A DNA stretch of 32,750 nucleotides from a bacterium (lineage in GTDB: Bacteria; Electryoneota; Electryoneia; Electryoneales; Electryoneaceae): NCBI GenBank assembly GCA_019912845.1, contig JAIOHU010000176.1, positions 1 to 32,750 on the forward strand, read 5' to 3'. Numbering within the stretch: position 1 is the stretch's first letter; each line of letters opens with the position of its first letter. The notes below the pieces were generated by a model. The model was not told the origin of the DNA and searched no databases. It saw only the letters and a list, made by a program, of their open reading frames with translations. The translations under genes and the position numbers were made by a program. Shown one piece after another: positions 9,114 through 18,963 of the stretch.

Positions 9114-9146
9114 AAAAAAACACCAATCCACTATTGAACTGGTGTT
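9114..9146 (-). terminator. Rho-independent terminator after yebC
   Basis: Read on the minus strand: stem AACACCA / TGGTGTT around a 14-nt loop, followed directly by a run of T residues. It lies about 30 bp beyond the yebC stop codon. Confidence 0.7.
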
Positions 9147-9176
9147 AAAGTCTGAAATTCTATTATTTCATATTAT

Positions 9177-9926
9177 CTACTCATCGTCTGAAATCAAGCT
9201 CGGATCGATATCGAAGTTTGAGTAGACCTTCTGAACATCATCATTCTCATCGAATAAATCCATCAGCTTGAGAAGCGTTCCTACATACTTTTCCTCAACT
9301 TCCACCGTAGTTTGTGGGACCATGGAAACTTCCGCAGACCGTATGGTATTGCCAGCATCTTCAAGTGCCTGTCTGATATCATCCAAGTCATTGGGTTCAC
9401 CAGTAATCGTGAATGCCCCTTCTTCATCGCCTACTACATCCTCCGCCCCAGCTTCCAGGGCAAGCTCCATGATCTCATCCTCGGTTTTGTCACCCGGTTC
9501 GAGTTCGATTACTGCCTTACGTTCAAAGAGATAGGCGACAGCGTTGTTGTCCGCCAGATTGCCACCATATTTGGAAAACAAGTGACGAACCTCAGCGAGG
9601 GTACGATTTTTATTGTCTGTCAACGCATCAATAAGAATAGCGCATCCACCAGGACCGTAACCTTCGTAGGTTACCTCGTCATAGACTGTTCCTGGTAATT
9701 CACCAGTACCTTTTTTAATCGCTCGAGTAATGTTGTCTGCCGGCATATTTGCCGATTTTGCTGCAGCAACTGCAACTCGTAAACGAGGGTTCGTCTCAAC
9801 ATCTCCACCACCCATACGCGCAGCAACACTAATTTCTTTGATCAACTTCGTAAATGTACGACCGCGTGCGGCATCGGTCTTCTCTTTTTTGCGACGGATC
9901 GTCGCCCATTTTGAATGACCAGACAT
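9177..9926 (-). CDS. yebC: YebC/PmpR-family (TACO1-like) regulator
   Basis: 249 residues starting MSGHSKWATIRRKKEKTDA, the hallmark N-terminus of the family, which fixes the start at 9926 instead of the TTG two codons earlier. Family features continue: RGRTFTKLIKEI, GGGDVETNPRLR, AKSANMPADNITRAIKKGTG, YEGYGPGG, and an acidic C-terminus. Length is normal. Members are cytosolic and have been linked to transcriptional regulation and, more recently, to relief of ribosome stalling. It follows the small mutase subunit by 36 bp on the same strand, so the two are probably co-transcribed and end at the terminator just downstream. Confidence 0.95.
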   Translation of the reverse strand: MSGHSKWATIRRKKEKTDAARGRTFTKLIKEISVAARMGGGDVETNPRLRVAVAAAKSANMPADNITRAIKKGTGELPGTVYDEVTYEGYGPGGCAILIDALTDNKNRTLAEVRHLFSKYGGNLADNNAVAYLFERKAVIELEPGDKTEDEIMELALEAGAEDVVGDEEGAFTITGEPNDLDDIRQALEDAGNTIRSAEVSMVPQTTVEVEEKYVGTLLKLMDLFDENDDVQKVYSNFDIDPSLISDDE

Positions 9927-9962
9927 AGTCAACCCTCGAGGATTATAGTGAATCCGTAAGAA

Positions 9963-10379
9963 TTAATTGCGATTCGTCGCAACCCATTCACGGATATAGT
10001 TTATTGGTGCTGATGTAGGTGTTCCGGGTCCAAACAATCGTCCAACACCCTGTGATTCCAGTTTTGCCATATCCTCTTCCGGGATGATTCCACCACCCGT
10101 GAGCAATACGTCATCAAGACCGCGATCTTTCATGAGTGCGAGGACACGAGGAAATTGAGTCATGTGTGCACCGGATAGAATTGAAAGAGCAACGACATGA
10201 ACATCTTCCTGTAAGGCTGCTTCAACGATCATCTCAGGTGTTTGACGGAGTCCTGTGTAAATTACCTCAAAGCCAGCGTCACGAAAGGCAGCGGCTAAAA
10301 CCTTCGCGCCGCGATCATGTCCATCCAGACCTGGTTTCGCAATGAGAACCCGAATTTTTAGAGCGGATGTTTCTACCAT
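9963..10379 (-). CDS. Acyl-CoA mutase small subunit, adenosylcobalamin-binding (McmA2/IcmB type)
   Basis: 138 residues comprising just a B12-binding Rossmann domain: [20 protein letters not shown] contains the DxHxxG motif whose His becomes the lower cobalt ligand, then LSILSGAH and [12 protein letters not shown], the other cobalamin-pocket segments. Free-standing subunits of about 130-140 residues partner a separate catalytic chain of about 550 residues, which is present here at 16260-17972. Length and sequence fit both isobutyryl-CoA mutase IcmB and split methylmalonyl-CoA mutase. An AGGGAT ribosome site precedes the ATG. It is separated from its partner by the giant kinase gene. Confidence 0.9.
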   Translation of the reverse strand: MVETSALKIRVLIAKPGLDGHDRGAKVLAAAFRDAGFEVIYTGLRQTPEMIVEAALQEDVHVVALSILSGAHMTQFPRVLALMKDRGLDDVLLTGGGIIPEEDMAKLESQGVGRLFGPGTPTSAPINYIREWVATNRN

Positions 10380-10664
10380 AATTTATCCCTGGTATTAAAA
10401 TGATGCATACAACAGATGCGCTCACGAACCTCTTTTTCATCACAGTTCATGCACAATCGCATAACCTGAAAATAACAAACTTCCTGAATTCAATCAACAG
10501 GAAAGAACTATTATAACCTTGAGAATCATTTCAGAAAAATTACATTATTGCTGAAAATACAACAATACGAGACTCCCTGCGGGAAAAGTCTTTGGCTGAA
10601 CTTTCTGAAACAAGATTTGAGGGGTGCGCAGTTCTCAATTCACACACTGTTAAACAAAGTTCGG

Positions 10665-13600
10665 TCAGATCGATTCTTCGTTATTATTTCTGAGCAAGCG
10701 GTTTATCACCTTACTAAGATCATCAACCATATATGGTTTACTGACAACATCTGCAAATCCAAACTTCTCATATTCAGCCATGATCGGCGCATTGGAATAT
10801 CCGCTCGAAACGATCGCGGTAACTTCAGGATCAAACTCGCATAATTTGGCGATAGTTTCCTGACCGCCCATCCCACCTGGTACTGTTAAATCCAGGATAA
10901 CCAGATCAAAAGGTTCATCATTTTCTTTTGCATCGCGATATTCAAGTAACGCCGCTTCGCCATGTTCAACAGCCACAGTTTTGTAGCCGAGATAATTCAA
11001 TATCTCCGTTGCAATATCACGTACGCTCTCCTCATCATCCATGATGAGTATTTTACCTGAACCGAAGCTCAATTTTGGTGAAGTGCTATCACGTTGAGTT
11101 ATCTCATCTTTCGATGCGGGCAGATAAATAATGAAGTCAGTCCCCCTACCCGGCTCAGATTCCACCTTGATATGACCATCATGATGACTGACAATCGAAA
11201 ATGAAGAAGCTAACCCCAACCCACTACCCGCAGTTTTTGTCGTAAAATAGGGATCAAAGATTCGATGGACACTATCCCTTGGGATACCTATACCCTGATC
11301 AGAAATAGTAATCTCTACATAATCACCTGGGGGAAGCGGTAAGGCATCGGACGGTGTTAGTTTGTAATTATTGGCATAAACCTTCAGCACACCGCCATCC
11401 GGCATTGCCTGATCGGCATTCAAAACCATGTTATGCAAAACCTGGCTGATCTGACCTTCATCAACATCCACAGGATATAAATTTTTCGCAATCTGTATGT
11501 CATGTGACACATTTGAGCCGGTAAGTGCAAACATGGTTGAATCTTTAATAATATCACGGATAGAAGCTGTCCTTCTTACAGGTGCACCACCTTTCGAGAA
11601 GGTGAGAAGTTGTTGTGTTAAATCTTTCGCACGAATTGTTGCCTTTTCAGCTTCTTCCAAACGTGCGCTGGGTTTCTCCTGATCTTTCACATATAGTTTT
11701 GTCAACGAGATATTACCAAGAATTGCGGCGAGGATGTTGTTGAAATCGTGCGCAATGCCACCTGCCAGAACGCTCAGTGATTCCAGTTTTTGCGCTTTTA
11801 CCAGTTCCTGCTCCATCTCACGTTGCTCTGAGATATCACGGAAGACCAAAACAACACCGATTATATTTGACTCACGGTCTCTTATCGGCGAAGCACTACT
11901 GGCAATGTGAATACGTTCTCCCTCACGTGTGAGTAGTATGCGATGGTAAGTAAAATCGACCACAGCACTGGTTTTTAATACCATATCAACCGGATTTTCC
12001 ACAGGTTGTCCAGTGCGTTCATCTTTTAGGAGGAACACTTGCGCAAGCAGTTTGCCATTAGCCTCCTCCAGCTTCCAGCCTGTCATCCGTTCCGCGATGG
12101 GGTTCATCAGGGAAATCCTGCCTTCTGTATCAGTACTGATTACAGCATCCCCGATTGATCTGAGTGTTACAGCAAGCCGTTCTTTTTCCTCTGCAAGCGC
12201 TTTTTCGCTTTCGATTCGTTCTGTCTGGTCGAAAGTCAATCCATTTACTACAGTTACATTGCCTTTGTCATCAACCACCGGGGTCATGATGTCGTACAAC
12301 CAGCGAATTTTGCCATCCTTACGGAAAATTCGATAGGTTGCCGAGACACTTTCCCCTTCTAACATCCTGTTTTCGGCATCAAGGAATTGAGAAAGATCAT
12401 CTGGGTGAATCAAATCCATCCAGAGGCTTTTGCCGGGTACCATATATTCTTTAGTTTGATAGCCGCTGATCTTGAATATATTTTCAGTCAGAACTTTATA
12501 GGTAAACTTGAAGGTTTCTGCTTCAATATCTGCGCTCCATAGCACGGCATCGATATTATCCGTCAGGAGTCGCATACGTTCATCACTCTCACGCAGCGCA
12601 GCTTCGACTTGCTTTCTTTCAGTAATATCCTCAATAACCCCCATGCCGGATTTTACATTTCCGAACTCATCAAACAGGGGTGTAAACCTCATGGATAACC
12701 AGATTTTATTCCCATCTTCACGTTCAAAAGTACCGTCGAAGTGATGACTGCTTCCTCTTAGTGTGAGTTGTAATTTCCTTCGGATTAGTGGAAATTCCAG
12801 CGCTTTGATGTTAAAGCCAAAATAATCATTGTCTCGGATACCAAGAATTTCTGCAAAGCGTTCGTTGTAGGTTTGTACGTGCAGTTTATCATCGAATAAA
12901 ACGACACCAACCGGCGATTCATAGAACAAGGCGCGGTATCTTTCCTCAGAAATCTGTAGGGCTTCCTCAGACTGTTTCCTGTGAATTGCAAGGGCAATGT
13001 TGCCTGAAATCGACTCAATAATCTCACGTTCCAAGGACGAATACGCATTCTCATCATCATAATTCTGGACTACAAACACGCCTATGGTTTCATTTGAAGT
13101 TTTGAGAGGGCATCCAAGCCAACTTTTAGGACTGGTTACCAAGAAACTGGCAGCACCAAGTGACTTGAATTCTTCTTCAATTTCTTGGGTCACCAGCAAC
13201 GTTTCGCCATTCCTGCGGACATAATCCGTAAAGGAACCTTCGAGCGAATAATATCGATCAGATTCAAGATCAGTTTTTTCATCAAAAATGAATGGACAGT
13301 AATATTCACGCCTGTCTTCATCGTAAATGGCAACATAACTGTTCCGACAATCCACGAGCAGTGATAATTCTCTATGGATGCTCCTCAACAAATCACCTAA
13401 ATCCATCGAAACACTTGTCGCTTCAGATATCTTATGCATAACTGAACGAAGGCGTTCATGCCGTTTACGGTTGGTAATATCACGATAAATACCATAAACG
13501 CCGATATTTTTGCCTTCGCTCATAATCGGAGTTGCTAAAATACTTACATCGATCAGTGATCCATCTTTATGTTTGCGAACGGTCTCAACATTTACCCTGG

Positions 13601-15932
13601 TCCCCAGTGAAGCTTGTTTTGTAAGCCGAATACTCTCTTCTTTCTGATCAGGTGGGACAACCAGCGAGTTGATTAGTTTGCCTGTTACCTCTTCCGCAGT
13701 ATGCCCAAACATCCTTGTAAATTCCTGATTAATACGACTGACAATACCATCATTATCCAAAACAACAATAGCCTCGGGGGCACTCTCGATCAGCTCTTCA
13801 AGCTGCGCCTTTTGGATACGAAGTTGTTGCTCCACCTCACGACGGTAGGTCAAATCGTCTGTGACCGCCATCCCACCGATGATTTCACCCTCAGAGTCAA
13901 AGAGAGGTGTTACATATATCGATAACCAGAGATCAAATCCCTTTTCTGAATCGAAATAGGAGCCCTCGAATGTTGAGCTTTCCCCCTTAAATACGACGCT
14001 CAGAGTATCTACAATTCTTTGATCGTTGAGTTTGTGAAGATCATATCCGATTACATCAGAAACCGTCGCATTCATGATGGTGGCCTGGCGAACATTTACA
14101 TCCTCAATAGTCAAATATCTGTTATAGATAATGACACCAACCGGCGATTGGGTGAAGAGTGTTTCGTAACGTTCCTTTGATGCTCTCAATGCATCCTGAT
14201 CACGTTTTCTTTCAATGGAAAGCGCGATCTGACCTGAGACAAAATTCATCACACTCAAATCATGAAGTTTATATAACTTCGACTTTTGATAACTCTGAAC
14301 AACCATGACTCCGATAGTACCGTTTGGAGTATTTAAGGGTACTGCCATCCAACTGGGAGAATAGGATCCGATCAGCTCAATATCACCATTCTTCAGTAAC
14401 TGCTGGATTAACTCGTCGTTGGCGAGGAGTGGTTTGCCAATGCGACGAACATAATCAGTCAGACTCTTTTTAAGCTCATGAGATACGCTGGTATCAAAAT
14501 CAGTGTCTTCTTCATCTACATAATATGGGAAGGTGTAGGTATCGCTATTTTCATTGTACAGAGCAATGAAGATGTTCGTAGTATCTATCAGCGAACTCAG
14601 TCCCTCATGGATTAACGCCAGGAGGTCTTCCAGGTCAGTGGAATCAGTAGATGATTCAGCTATTCGGAAAAGTACTGTCTGCAATCTTTCTGATCTTTCG
14701 ATATCACTGATATCACGTAATACAGCGGTAAAAATCTCACGATTGTCAAAGTTGTGCATTGAGAAGTTTGCTTCTACCGGAAATTCTTCACCGTTTCTGC
14801 GTAGTCCGTATAGAATCTGCCTTTCATCGTTCTCCCTGTTTGAAACTTTTCTACTACGCAGGTTCTCACGCGGAGTATTATAGTCTCCTTCTGGCAAAAT
14901 TTTACGAATATGTTCCCCAAGTACATCCTTTGCCTCAACGCCGAAGATTTTTTCCGCACGGTTGTTGAACAATAATATCGTGTCATCGTTGTCAATGCTG
15001 ATGATCGCATCGCTTGCATTATCGAGGATAGATTGAAGACGTGATTGAGTTGCACGCATCAATGCAACTGACCGTTTATGGGCGGTAATATCCTGTTGGA
15101 TCAACCAGATGCCGGTTAATTTTTCAGACTTGACTTCACCGATCATGGAAGTGAGTAAATAGTAGGTGCCAGTGGAATTTTTTGCTTTCAACTCAACGTG
15201 ATCGAGACGACCACCCTTTTTCAAAAAGGATTGAATCAGTCGCTCAGGATTGGGGTGATGATGTAATATAGTATCACGGAAATTTGAATCAGAAGTTGAA
15301 TTTTCAGAGAAACCGTACAGATCCTGTGCCTTCTCATTGGCGGTTAGCATTTTTACGTTATTGAACAATTCACGTATGATTGAGTCGGAAATGGTGGAGA
15401 GTTGAATTTCAGGCTTCACTCTAAAGTACAATATGGCGTCTTGGCTTGATGCTATAAATTCCCGTACCAGGTGAGTGTCAGCAAATCCCTCAGGTTCCCG
15501 TAAACTCTTCCTGTCGTCAAGGAGGATCGTAAAAAGGAGCATTGATTCATCAGCATCTGAAACAAATTCTACTGTGATCGTAGCCAAGCGACCTTTCAGG
15601 TTTGGGATTGTGCTATGAAAGACCGATCCGGTACGCACCACCTGGTCGAGATTCCAATGATCTGGCAGAGGAATGAGTTCTGGTAGAGTGAGGTTTTCAA
15701 ATGAGATTTCAACTCCTTTGAGCAAAGAGTTTAATACCGAATTTATAGCGAGAATATGGAAGGAATCAGAGCAATCGGTTAACAATTTTGGGAATGGTGA
15801 GTTATTGAAAGAGTTTTTGAACATTGGATTCTCTAACAGCGAAGCAGGGAATCCTTTTCTTGAAAAATCGACACTCTTGTCCTGTTTTCCAGAGACACTT
15901 TCCCCTCGATGTTTCCCCGCTGAAGATGCCAT
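10665..15932 (-). CDS. Giant multi-PAS/GAF hybrid histidine kinase with receiver
   Basis: About 1755 residues; numbering here is from the alternative TTG start at 15944 (the ATG at 15932 is Met5). There is no signal peptide or membrane segment, so it should be cytosolic. Domains in order: divergent PAS about 50-145; PAS about 160-290; PAS 300-415; GAF 422-580; PAS 590-705; PAS 712-825; GAF 832-990; PAS 1000-1115; PAS 1120-1240; PAS 1252-1375; HisKA with GGIAHDFNN (His1399); HATPase with N-box Asn1505/Asn1509, ISDQGIGIP and GSGLGLA; receiver 1631-1750 with Asp1636/1637, phospho-acceptor Asp1685, Ser1713 and Lys1736, all intact. The PAS-GAF-PAS block is internally duplicated ('FTQSPVGV' and 'FYESPVGV' start the matching PAS copies). 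Ligand unknown; no DNA-binding output. Confidence 0.93.
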   Translation of the reverse strand: MASSAGKHRGESVSGKQDKSVDFSRKGFPASLLENPMFKNSFNNSPFPKLLTDCSDSFHILAINSVLNSLLKGVEISFENLTLPELIPLPDHWNLDQVVRTGSVFHSTIPNLKGRLATITVEFVSDADESMLLFTILLDDRKSLREPEGFADTHLVREFIASSQDAILYFRVKPEIQLSTISDSIIRELFNNVKMLTANEKAQDLYGFSENSTSDSNFRDTILHHHPNPERLIQSFLKKGGRLDHVELKAKNSTGTYYLLTSMIGEVKSEKLTGIWLIQQDITAHKRSVALMRATQSRLQSILDNASDAIISIDNDDTILLFNNRAEKIFGVEAKDVLGEHIRKILPEGDYNTPRENLRSRKVSNRENDERQILYGLRRNGEEFPVEANFSMHNFDNREIFTAVLRDISDIERSERLQTVLFRIAESSTDSTDLEDLLALIHEGLSSLIDTTNIFIALYNENSDTYTFPYYVDEEDTDFDTSVSHELKKSLTDYVRRIGKPLLANDELIQQLLKNGDIELIGSYSPSWMAVPLNTPNGTIGVMVVQSYQKSKLYKLHDLSVMNFVSGQIALSIERKRDQDALRASKERYETLFTQSPVGVIIYNRYLTIEDVNVRQATIMNATVSDVIGYDLHKLNDQRIVDTLSVVFKGESSTFEGSYFDSEKGFDLWLSIYVTPLFDSEGEIIGGMAVTDDLTYRREVEQQLRIQKAQLEELIESAPEAIVVLDNDGIVSRINQEFTRMFGHTAEEVTGKLINSLVVPPDQKEESIRLTKQASLGTRVNVETVRKHKDGSLIDVSILATPIMSEGKNIGVYGIYRDITNRKRHERLRSVMHKISEATSVSMDLGDLLRSIHRELSLLVDCRNSYVAIYDEDRREYYCPFIFDEKTDLESDRYYSLEGSFTDYVRRNGETLLVTQEIEEEFKSLGAASFLVTSPKSWLGCPLKTSNETIGVFVVQNYDDENAYSSLEREIIESISGNIALAIHRKQSEEALQISEERYRALFYESPVGVVLFDDKLHVQTYNERFAEILGIRDNDYFGFNIKALEFPLIRRKLQLTLRGSSHHFDGTFEREDGNKIWLSMRFTPLFDEFGNVKSGMGVIEDITERKQVEAALRESDERMRLLTDNIDAVLWSADIEAETFKFTYKVLTENIFKISGYQTKEYMVPGKSLWMDLIHPDDLSQFLDAENRMLEGESVSATYRIFRKDGKIRWLYDIMTPVVDDKGNVTVVNGLTFDQTERIESEKALAEEKERLAVTLRSIGDAVISTDTEGRISLMNPIAERMTGWKLEEANGKLLAQVFLLKDERTGQPVENPVDMVLKTSAVVDFTYHRILLTREGERIHIASSASPIRDRESNIIGVVLVFRDISEQREMEQELVKAQKLESLSVLAGGIAHDFNNILAAILGNISLTKLYVKDQEKPSARLEEAEKATIRAKDLTQQLLTFSKGGAPVRRTASIRDIIKDSTMFALTGSNVSHDIQIAKNLYPVDVDEGQISQVLHNMVLNADQAMPDGGVLKVYANNYKLTPSDALPLPPGDYVEITISDQGIGIPRDSVHRIFDPYFTTKTAGSGLGLASSFSIVSHHDGHIKVESEPGRGTDFIIYLPASKDEITQRDSTSPKLSFGSGKILIMDDEESVRDIATEILNYLGYKTVAVEHGEAALLEYRDAKENDEPFDLVILDLTVPGGMGGQETIAKLCEFDPEVTAIVSSGYSNAPIMAEYEKFGFADVVSKPYMVDDLSKVINRLLRNNNEESI

Positions 15933-16205
15933 TCGAAAGTCCAATAGTTTGCGTTACATCAAATCCTCAGTCTTTTGTCAGATAGCAGAATTCTTTATCA
16001 GTACAGAAGTGAACCGTCCTGCAATAACCTTAGAATGTAAGGTATTTGATAGTCATCAAACAAGATTGATTCAGTATTCTGCTACACTTGATTTATAAAG
16101 TTTCCTGGCTTGCTTAGAGCACAATTATTCTGACCTTCAATTAAACCTGAGTTGAAACAGTAAGTTTTCGAGCAGAACTATCTCGATATTTTAGAATCAA
16201 AGCAA
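15933..16205. other. Intergenic region upstream of the hybrid kinase
   Basis: About 270 bp between the kinase start and the hairpin that follows the mutase gene. No coding frame is convincing. On the minus strand TTGCAG and TGATAA separated by 18 bp could be a weak promoter for the kinase, but this is a guess. Confidence 0.3.
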
Positions 16206-16228
16206 GAGGCAGACTCATTGTCTGCCTC
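16206..16228 (-). terminator. Hairpin downstream of the large mutase subunit
   Basis: Perfect 9-bp stem GAGGCAGAC / GTCTGCCTC with a 5-nt loop, about 30 bp past the mutase stop codon. The tract after it on the minus strand is TTGCTTTG, a weak T-run, so termination may be partial. It separates the meaB-mutase unit from the kinase. Confidence 0.5.
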
Positions 16229-16259
16229 AAAACTAAATATCTATTTATTGCTGATTTAC

Positions 16260-17972
16260 TTAGAAATAGCTTGTTTCCACATAGGTCCCGTATACTTTCT
16301 CCATCAGATTAACCATCTCACCCAGGGTCACATCAGCATGCGCACAATCAACCAGGTATGGCATCACATTTTCATCGTTTTCGCATGCAGTCTGCAATGC
16401 CTTCATCGTACTTTCAACCTTCGCACTATCACGACGGCTACGTAAATCCTTGAGTTTTTGTCTCTGCCGTTGTTCTGTTTCGGGATTAATTTTCAGAGTA
16501 TCAATCGCAATTTTCTCATCTGGATCAACAAACTTATTCACTCCAACAATGATCCGCTCGTTGGCATCCAGCTCCTTCTGGTGACGGTATGCCGCACGTG
16601 CGATCTCTTTCTGGAAATAACCATTCTCAATACCAGCGACAACCCCACCCATATCCTCAATCTGTCTGATATAATCTTCGGCTTCTTTTTCCAGTTTATC
16701 TGTCATCCATTCGACATAATAGCTGCCACCCAGTGGGTCCATGACATTCGCAACACCAGATTCATAACCGATAATCTGCTGCGTGCGCAGCGCAATGGTG
16801 ACTGCTTTTTCGGTTGGAAGGGAAAGCGTTTCGTCCATGGAATTGGTATGCAACGATTGTGTTCCGCCTAAAACACCTGCCAACGCTTCCAGAGCGGTAC
16901 GAACGATATTATTCTCAGGTTGTTGTGCGGTTAAACTGCACCCTGCTGTCTGTGTATGGAATCGAAGTAGCCATGAGCGTTCCATCTCCGCACCGTAACG
17001 TTCCCGCATTCGTCTCGAATAGATCCGTTTTGCTGCGCGGAATTTGCCAATCTCCTCGAAGAAATCGATATGGCTGTTAAAGAAATGAGAAAGACGAGGC
17101 GCGAATGTATCAACTGGCAGCCCACGTTTCATCGTCTCTTCGGTATATGTAAACCCGTCCATCAGTGTAAATGCCAGCTCCTGTGCAGCGGTCGAACCTG
17201 CTTCACGTATGTGATAGCCACTGATCGAGACGGAATTCCAAAGTGGCATCTCTTTTGTCGCATATTCGATGGTATCAACCACCAGTTTGACACTCGGCTC
17301 CGGTGGGAAAATAAATTCCTTCTGGGCGATGAACTCCTTCAGGATATCATTCTGAAGTGTGCCACCGAGTTTATCGCGGCTGATTCCTTTACGTTCTGCG
17401 GTCGCAATGAAAAACGCCCAGATAATCGCAGCGGGTCCATTGATCGTCATTGAGGTAGTCACTTCATCCATGGGAATACCGTCAAACAGCGTGTCCATAT
17501 CCTCACGACTGCTTACAGATACTCCACACATCCCGACCTCACCCTCACTTATGGGATCATCACTATCCCTTCCCATCAGTGTCGGCAAATCAAAAGCTAC
17601 ACTTAGCCCGGTCTGACCATTACGTAAAAGGTATTTATAGCGTTCATTGGTCTCTTCAGGTGTACCGAATCCTGCAAATTGACGCATTGTCCACAATTTG
17701 CCGCGGTACATGGTTGGGTGAACCCCACGTACATAAGGATACTCACCGGGCCAGCCCAGCTTTTCTTTATAGTTCCAGCCGGTCTGTTCAAAATACTCCG
17801 GACCTACAATGTGAGGAACTTCAGCAGAAGAAACTGTCGTAAAGAGTACGTTATCCTTACGATATCTAGCCTTCGGTTTATAGGTCTCCTCTTCCCACCG
17901 TTTTCTATCTTCAGTATTGGATTTATTGCCGTTAGTCCCATGACCATTTGACTTGAGTTTATCATTCGCCAT
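16260..17972 (-). CDS. Adenosylcobalamin-dependent acyl-CoA mutase, large subunit (isobutyryl-CoA mutase-like)
   Basis: 570 residues, a TIM-barrel catalytic chain lacking the B12 domain, as in two-subunit mutases. Diagnostic segments: WPGEYPYVRGVHPTMYRG, TLMGRDSDDP, SGYHIREAG (catalytic His254), RFHTQTAGCSLTAQQPENN, VLGGTQSLHTNSMDETLSLP. Position 99 is Phe (MRQFAGF) and position 217 is Gln (AQKEFIFPP). In methylmalonyl-CoA mutase these are Tyr89 and Arg207, which hold the substrate carboxylate; in isobutyryl-CoA mutase they are Phe and Gln. An automatic 'methylmalonyl-CoA mutase' label may therefore be wrong: the reaction may be isobutyryl-CoA/n-butyryl-CoA or a related branched acyl-CoA isomerisation. 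The start codon overlaps the meaB end by 11 nt, with GGAG 8 nt upstream. Confidence 0.9.
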   Translation of the reverse strand: MANDKLKSNGHGTNGNKSNTEDRKRWEEETYKPKARYRKDNVLFTTVSSAEVPHIVGPEYFEQTGWNYKEKLGWPGEYPYVRGVHPTMYRGKLWTMRQFAGFGTPEETNERYKYLLRNGQTGLSVAFDLPTLMGRDSDDPISEGEVGMCGVSVSSREDMDTLFDGIPMDEVTTSMTINGPAAIIWAFFIATAERKGISRDKLGGTLQNDILKEFIAQKEFIFPPEPSVKLVVDTIEYATKEMPLWNSVSISGYHIREAGSTAAQELAFTLMDGFTYTEETMKRGLPVDTFAPRLSHFFNSHIDFFEEIGKFRAAKRIYSRRMRERYGAEMERSWLLRFHTQTAGCSLTAQQPENNIVRTALEALAGVLGGTQSLHTNSMDETLSLPTEKAVTIALRTQQIIGYESGVANVMDPLGGSYYVEWMTDKLEKEAEDYIRQIEDMGGVVAGIENGYFQKEIARAAYRHQKELDANERIIVGVNKFVDPDEKIAIDTLKINPETEQRQRQKLKDLRSRRDSAKVESTMKALQTACENDENVMPYLVDCAHADVTLGEMVNLMEKVYGTYVETSYF

Positions 17973-18912
17973 TATTCATCTCCTGGTAAAAATTATCGAG
18001 TAGCGCCTGCGCTACTTCATACGGACTCCTTGCACCTGAAAGTCCTGATTTACGTCGCTCTTCTCTATCTCCCACCCACAAACGCCGTTGCAAACTGTCT
18101 TCAACCAAACGTCTGATCTTGGAAGCGATACGTTCCTGGCGACGTTTCTCCAGAATCCCATTCTCTGTTAAATGAGTGTAGTGATCCTGTATCGTGTCAA
18201 GCAACTCATCCACACCCTTGTTCTGCTCTGCAACTGTCTGTATAACAGGTGGATACCAACCATCAACCGCTTCCTTCATGTGCAGAACACTTGTCAGCTC
18301 ACGATAGGCTCGATCCGCACCATCACGGTCTGATTTATTCAGGACAAATATATCGCCAATTTCCATCAACCCAGCCTTCATCGCCTGAATCGCATCACCG
18401 GATTGCGGCACCAGTACAACGATGGTTGTATCTGCAGAATGTGCAACTTCAAGTTCAGACTGCCCGACACCTACAGTTTCAATGAGCACACGATCTTTCC
18501 CGAACGCATCCATCAGATCACAGGCTTCATCAACTCCCACCGCCAGTCCACCCATTGAGCCACGAGTTGCCATACTCCGTATAAAGACCTCAGGGTCGAG
18601 GGTGATCTGCTCCATCCGTACACGATCCCCCAGTAACGCACCGCCTGTAAAGGGCGAGGTTGGGTCGAATGCAATCACACCAACCTTTTTCTCAACTTTT
18701 CGGTATGCCTTCACCAACTGGTTGACCAGTGTGCTTTTCCCCGCACCGGGAGGCCCGGTGAACCCAAGTCGCCAGGCTTTTCCTGTGTTTGGGTAGAGGG
18801 TATCAATCAGATCAGGGATTGTAACATCGCGGTTTTCCACCATCGACAGCAATCTTGCCAGTGCGCGACGATCCCCTTGCTTAAATCGTTCCAGTAAATT
18901 ATTTCCCTGCAC
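17962..18912 (-). CDS. meaB: MeaB/ArgK-type G3E GTPase, mutase chaperone
   Basis: About 316 residues from a GTG at 18912, chosen because AGAGG lies 9 nt upstream; an in-frame TTG at 18963 would add 17 residues unlike the family N-terminus. Features: LLERFKQGDRRALARLLSMVEN, Walker A GFTGPPGAGKSTL, AFDPTSPFTGGALLGDR (switch region), ETVGVGQSE, and NKSD for guanine specificity. MeaB proteins gate adenosylcobalamin loading and protect acyl-CoA mutases from inactivation using GTP. The 11-nt overlap with the downstream large mutase subunit indicates translational coupling. It ends with TGA. Confidence 0.94.
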   Translation of the reverse strand: MQGNNLLERFKQGDRRALARLLSMVENRDVTIPDLIDTLYPNTGKAWRLGFTGPPGAGKSTLVNQLVKAYRKVEKKVGVIAFDPTSPFTGGALLGDRVRMEQITLDPEVFIRSMATRGSMGGLAVGVDEACDLMDAFGKDRVLIETVGVGQSELEVAHSADTTIVVLVPQSGDAIQAMKAGLMEIGDIFVLNKSDRDGADRAYRELTSVLHMKEAVDGWYPPVIQTVAEQNKGVDELLDTIQDHYTHLTENGILEKRRQERIASKIRRLVEDSLQRRLWVGDREERRKSGLSGARSPYEVAQALLDNFYQEMNNGE

Positions 18913-18963
18913 TACAATGTTCCTCTTTGCATTCAGTATTACGGTCGAACCTTTAATATACAA

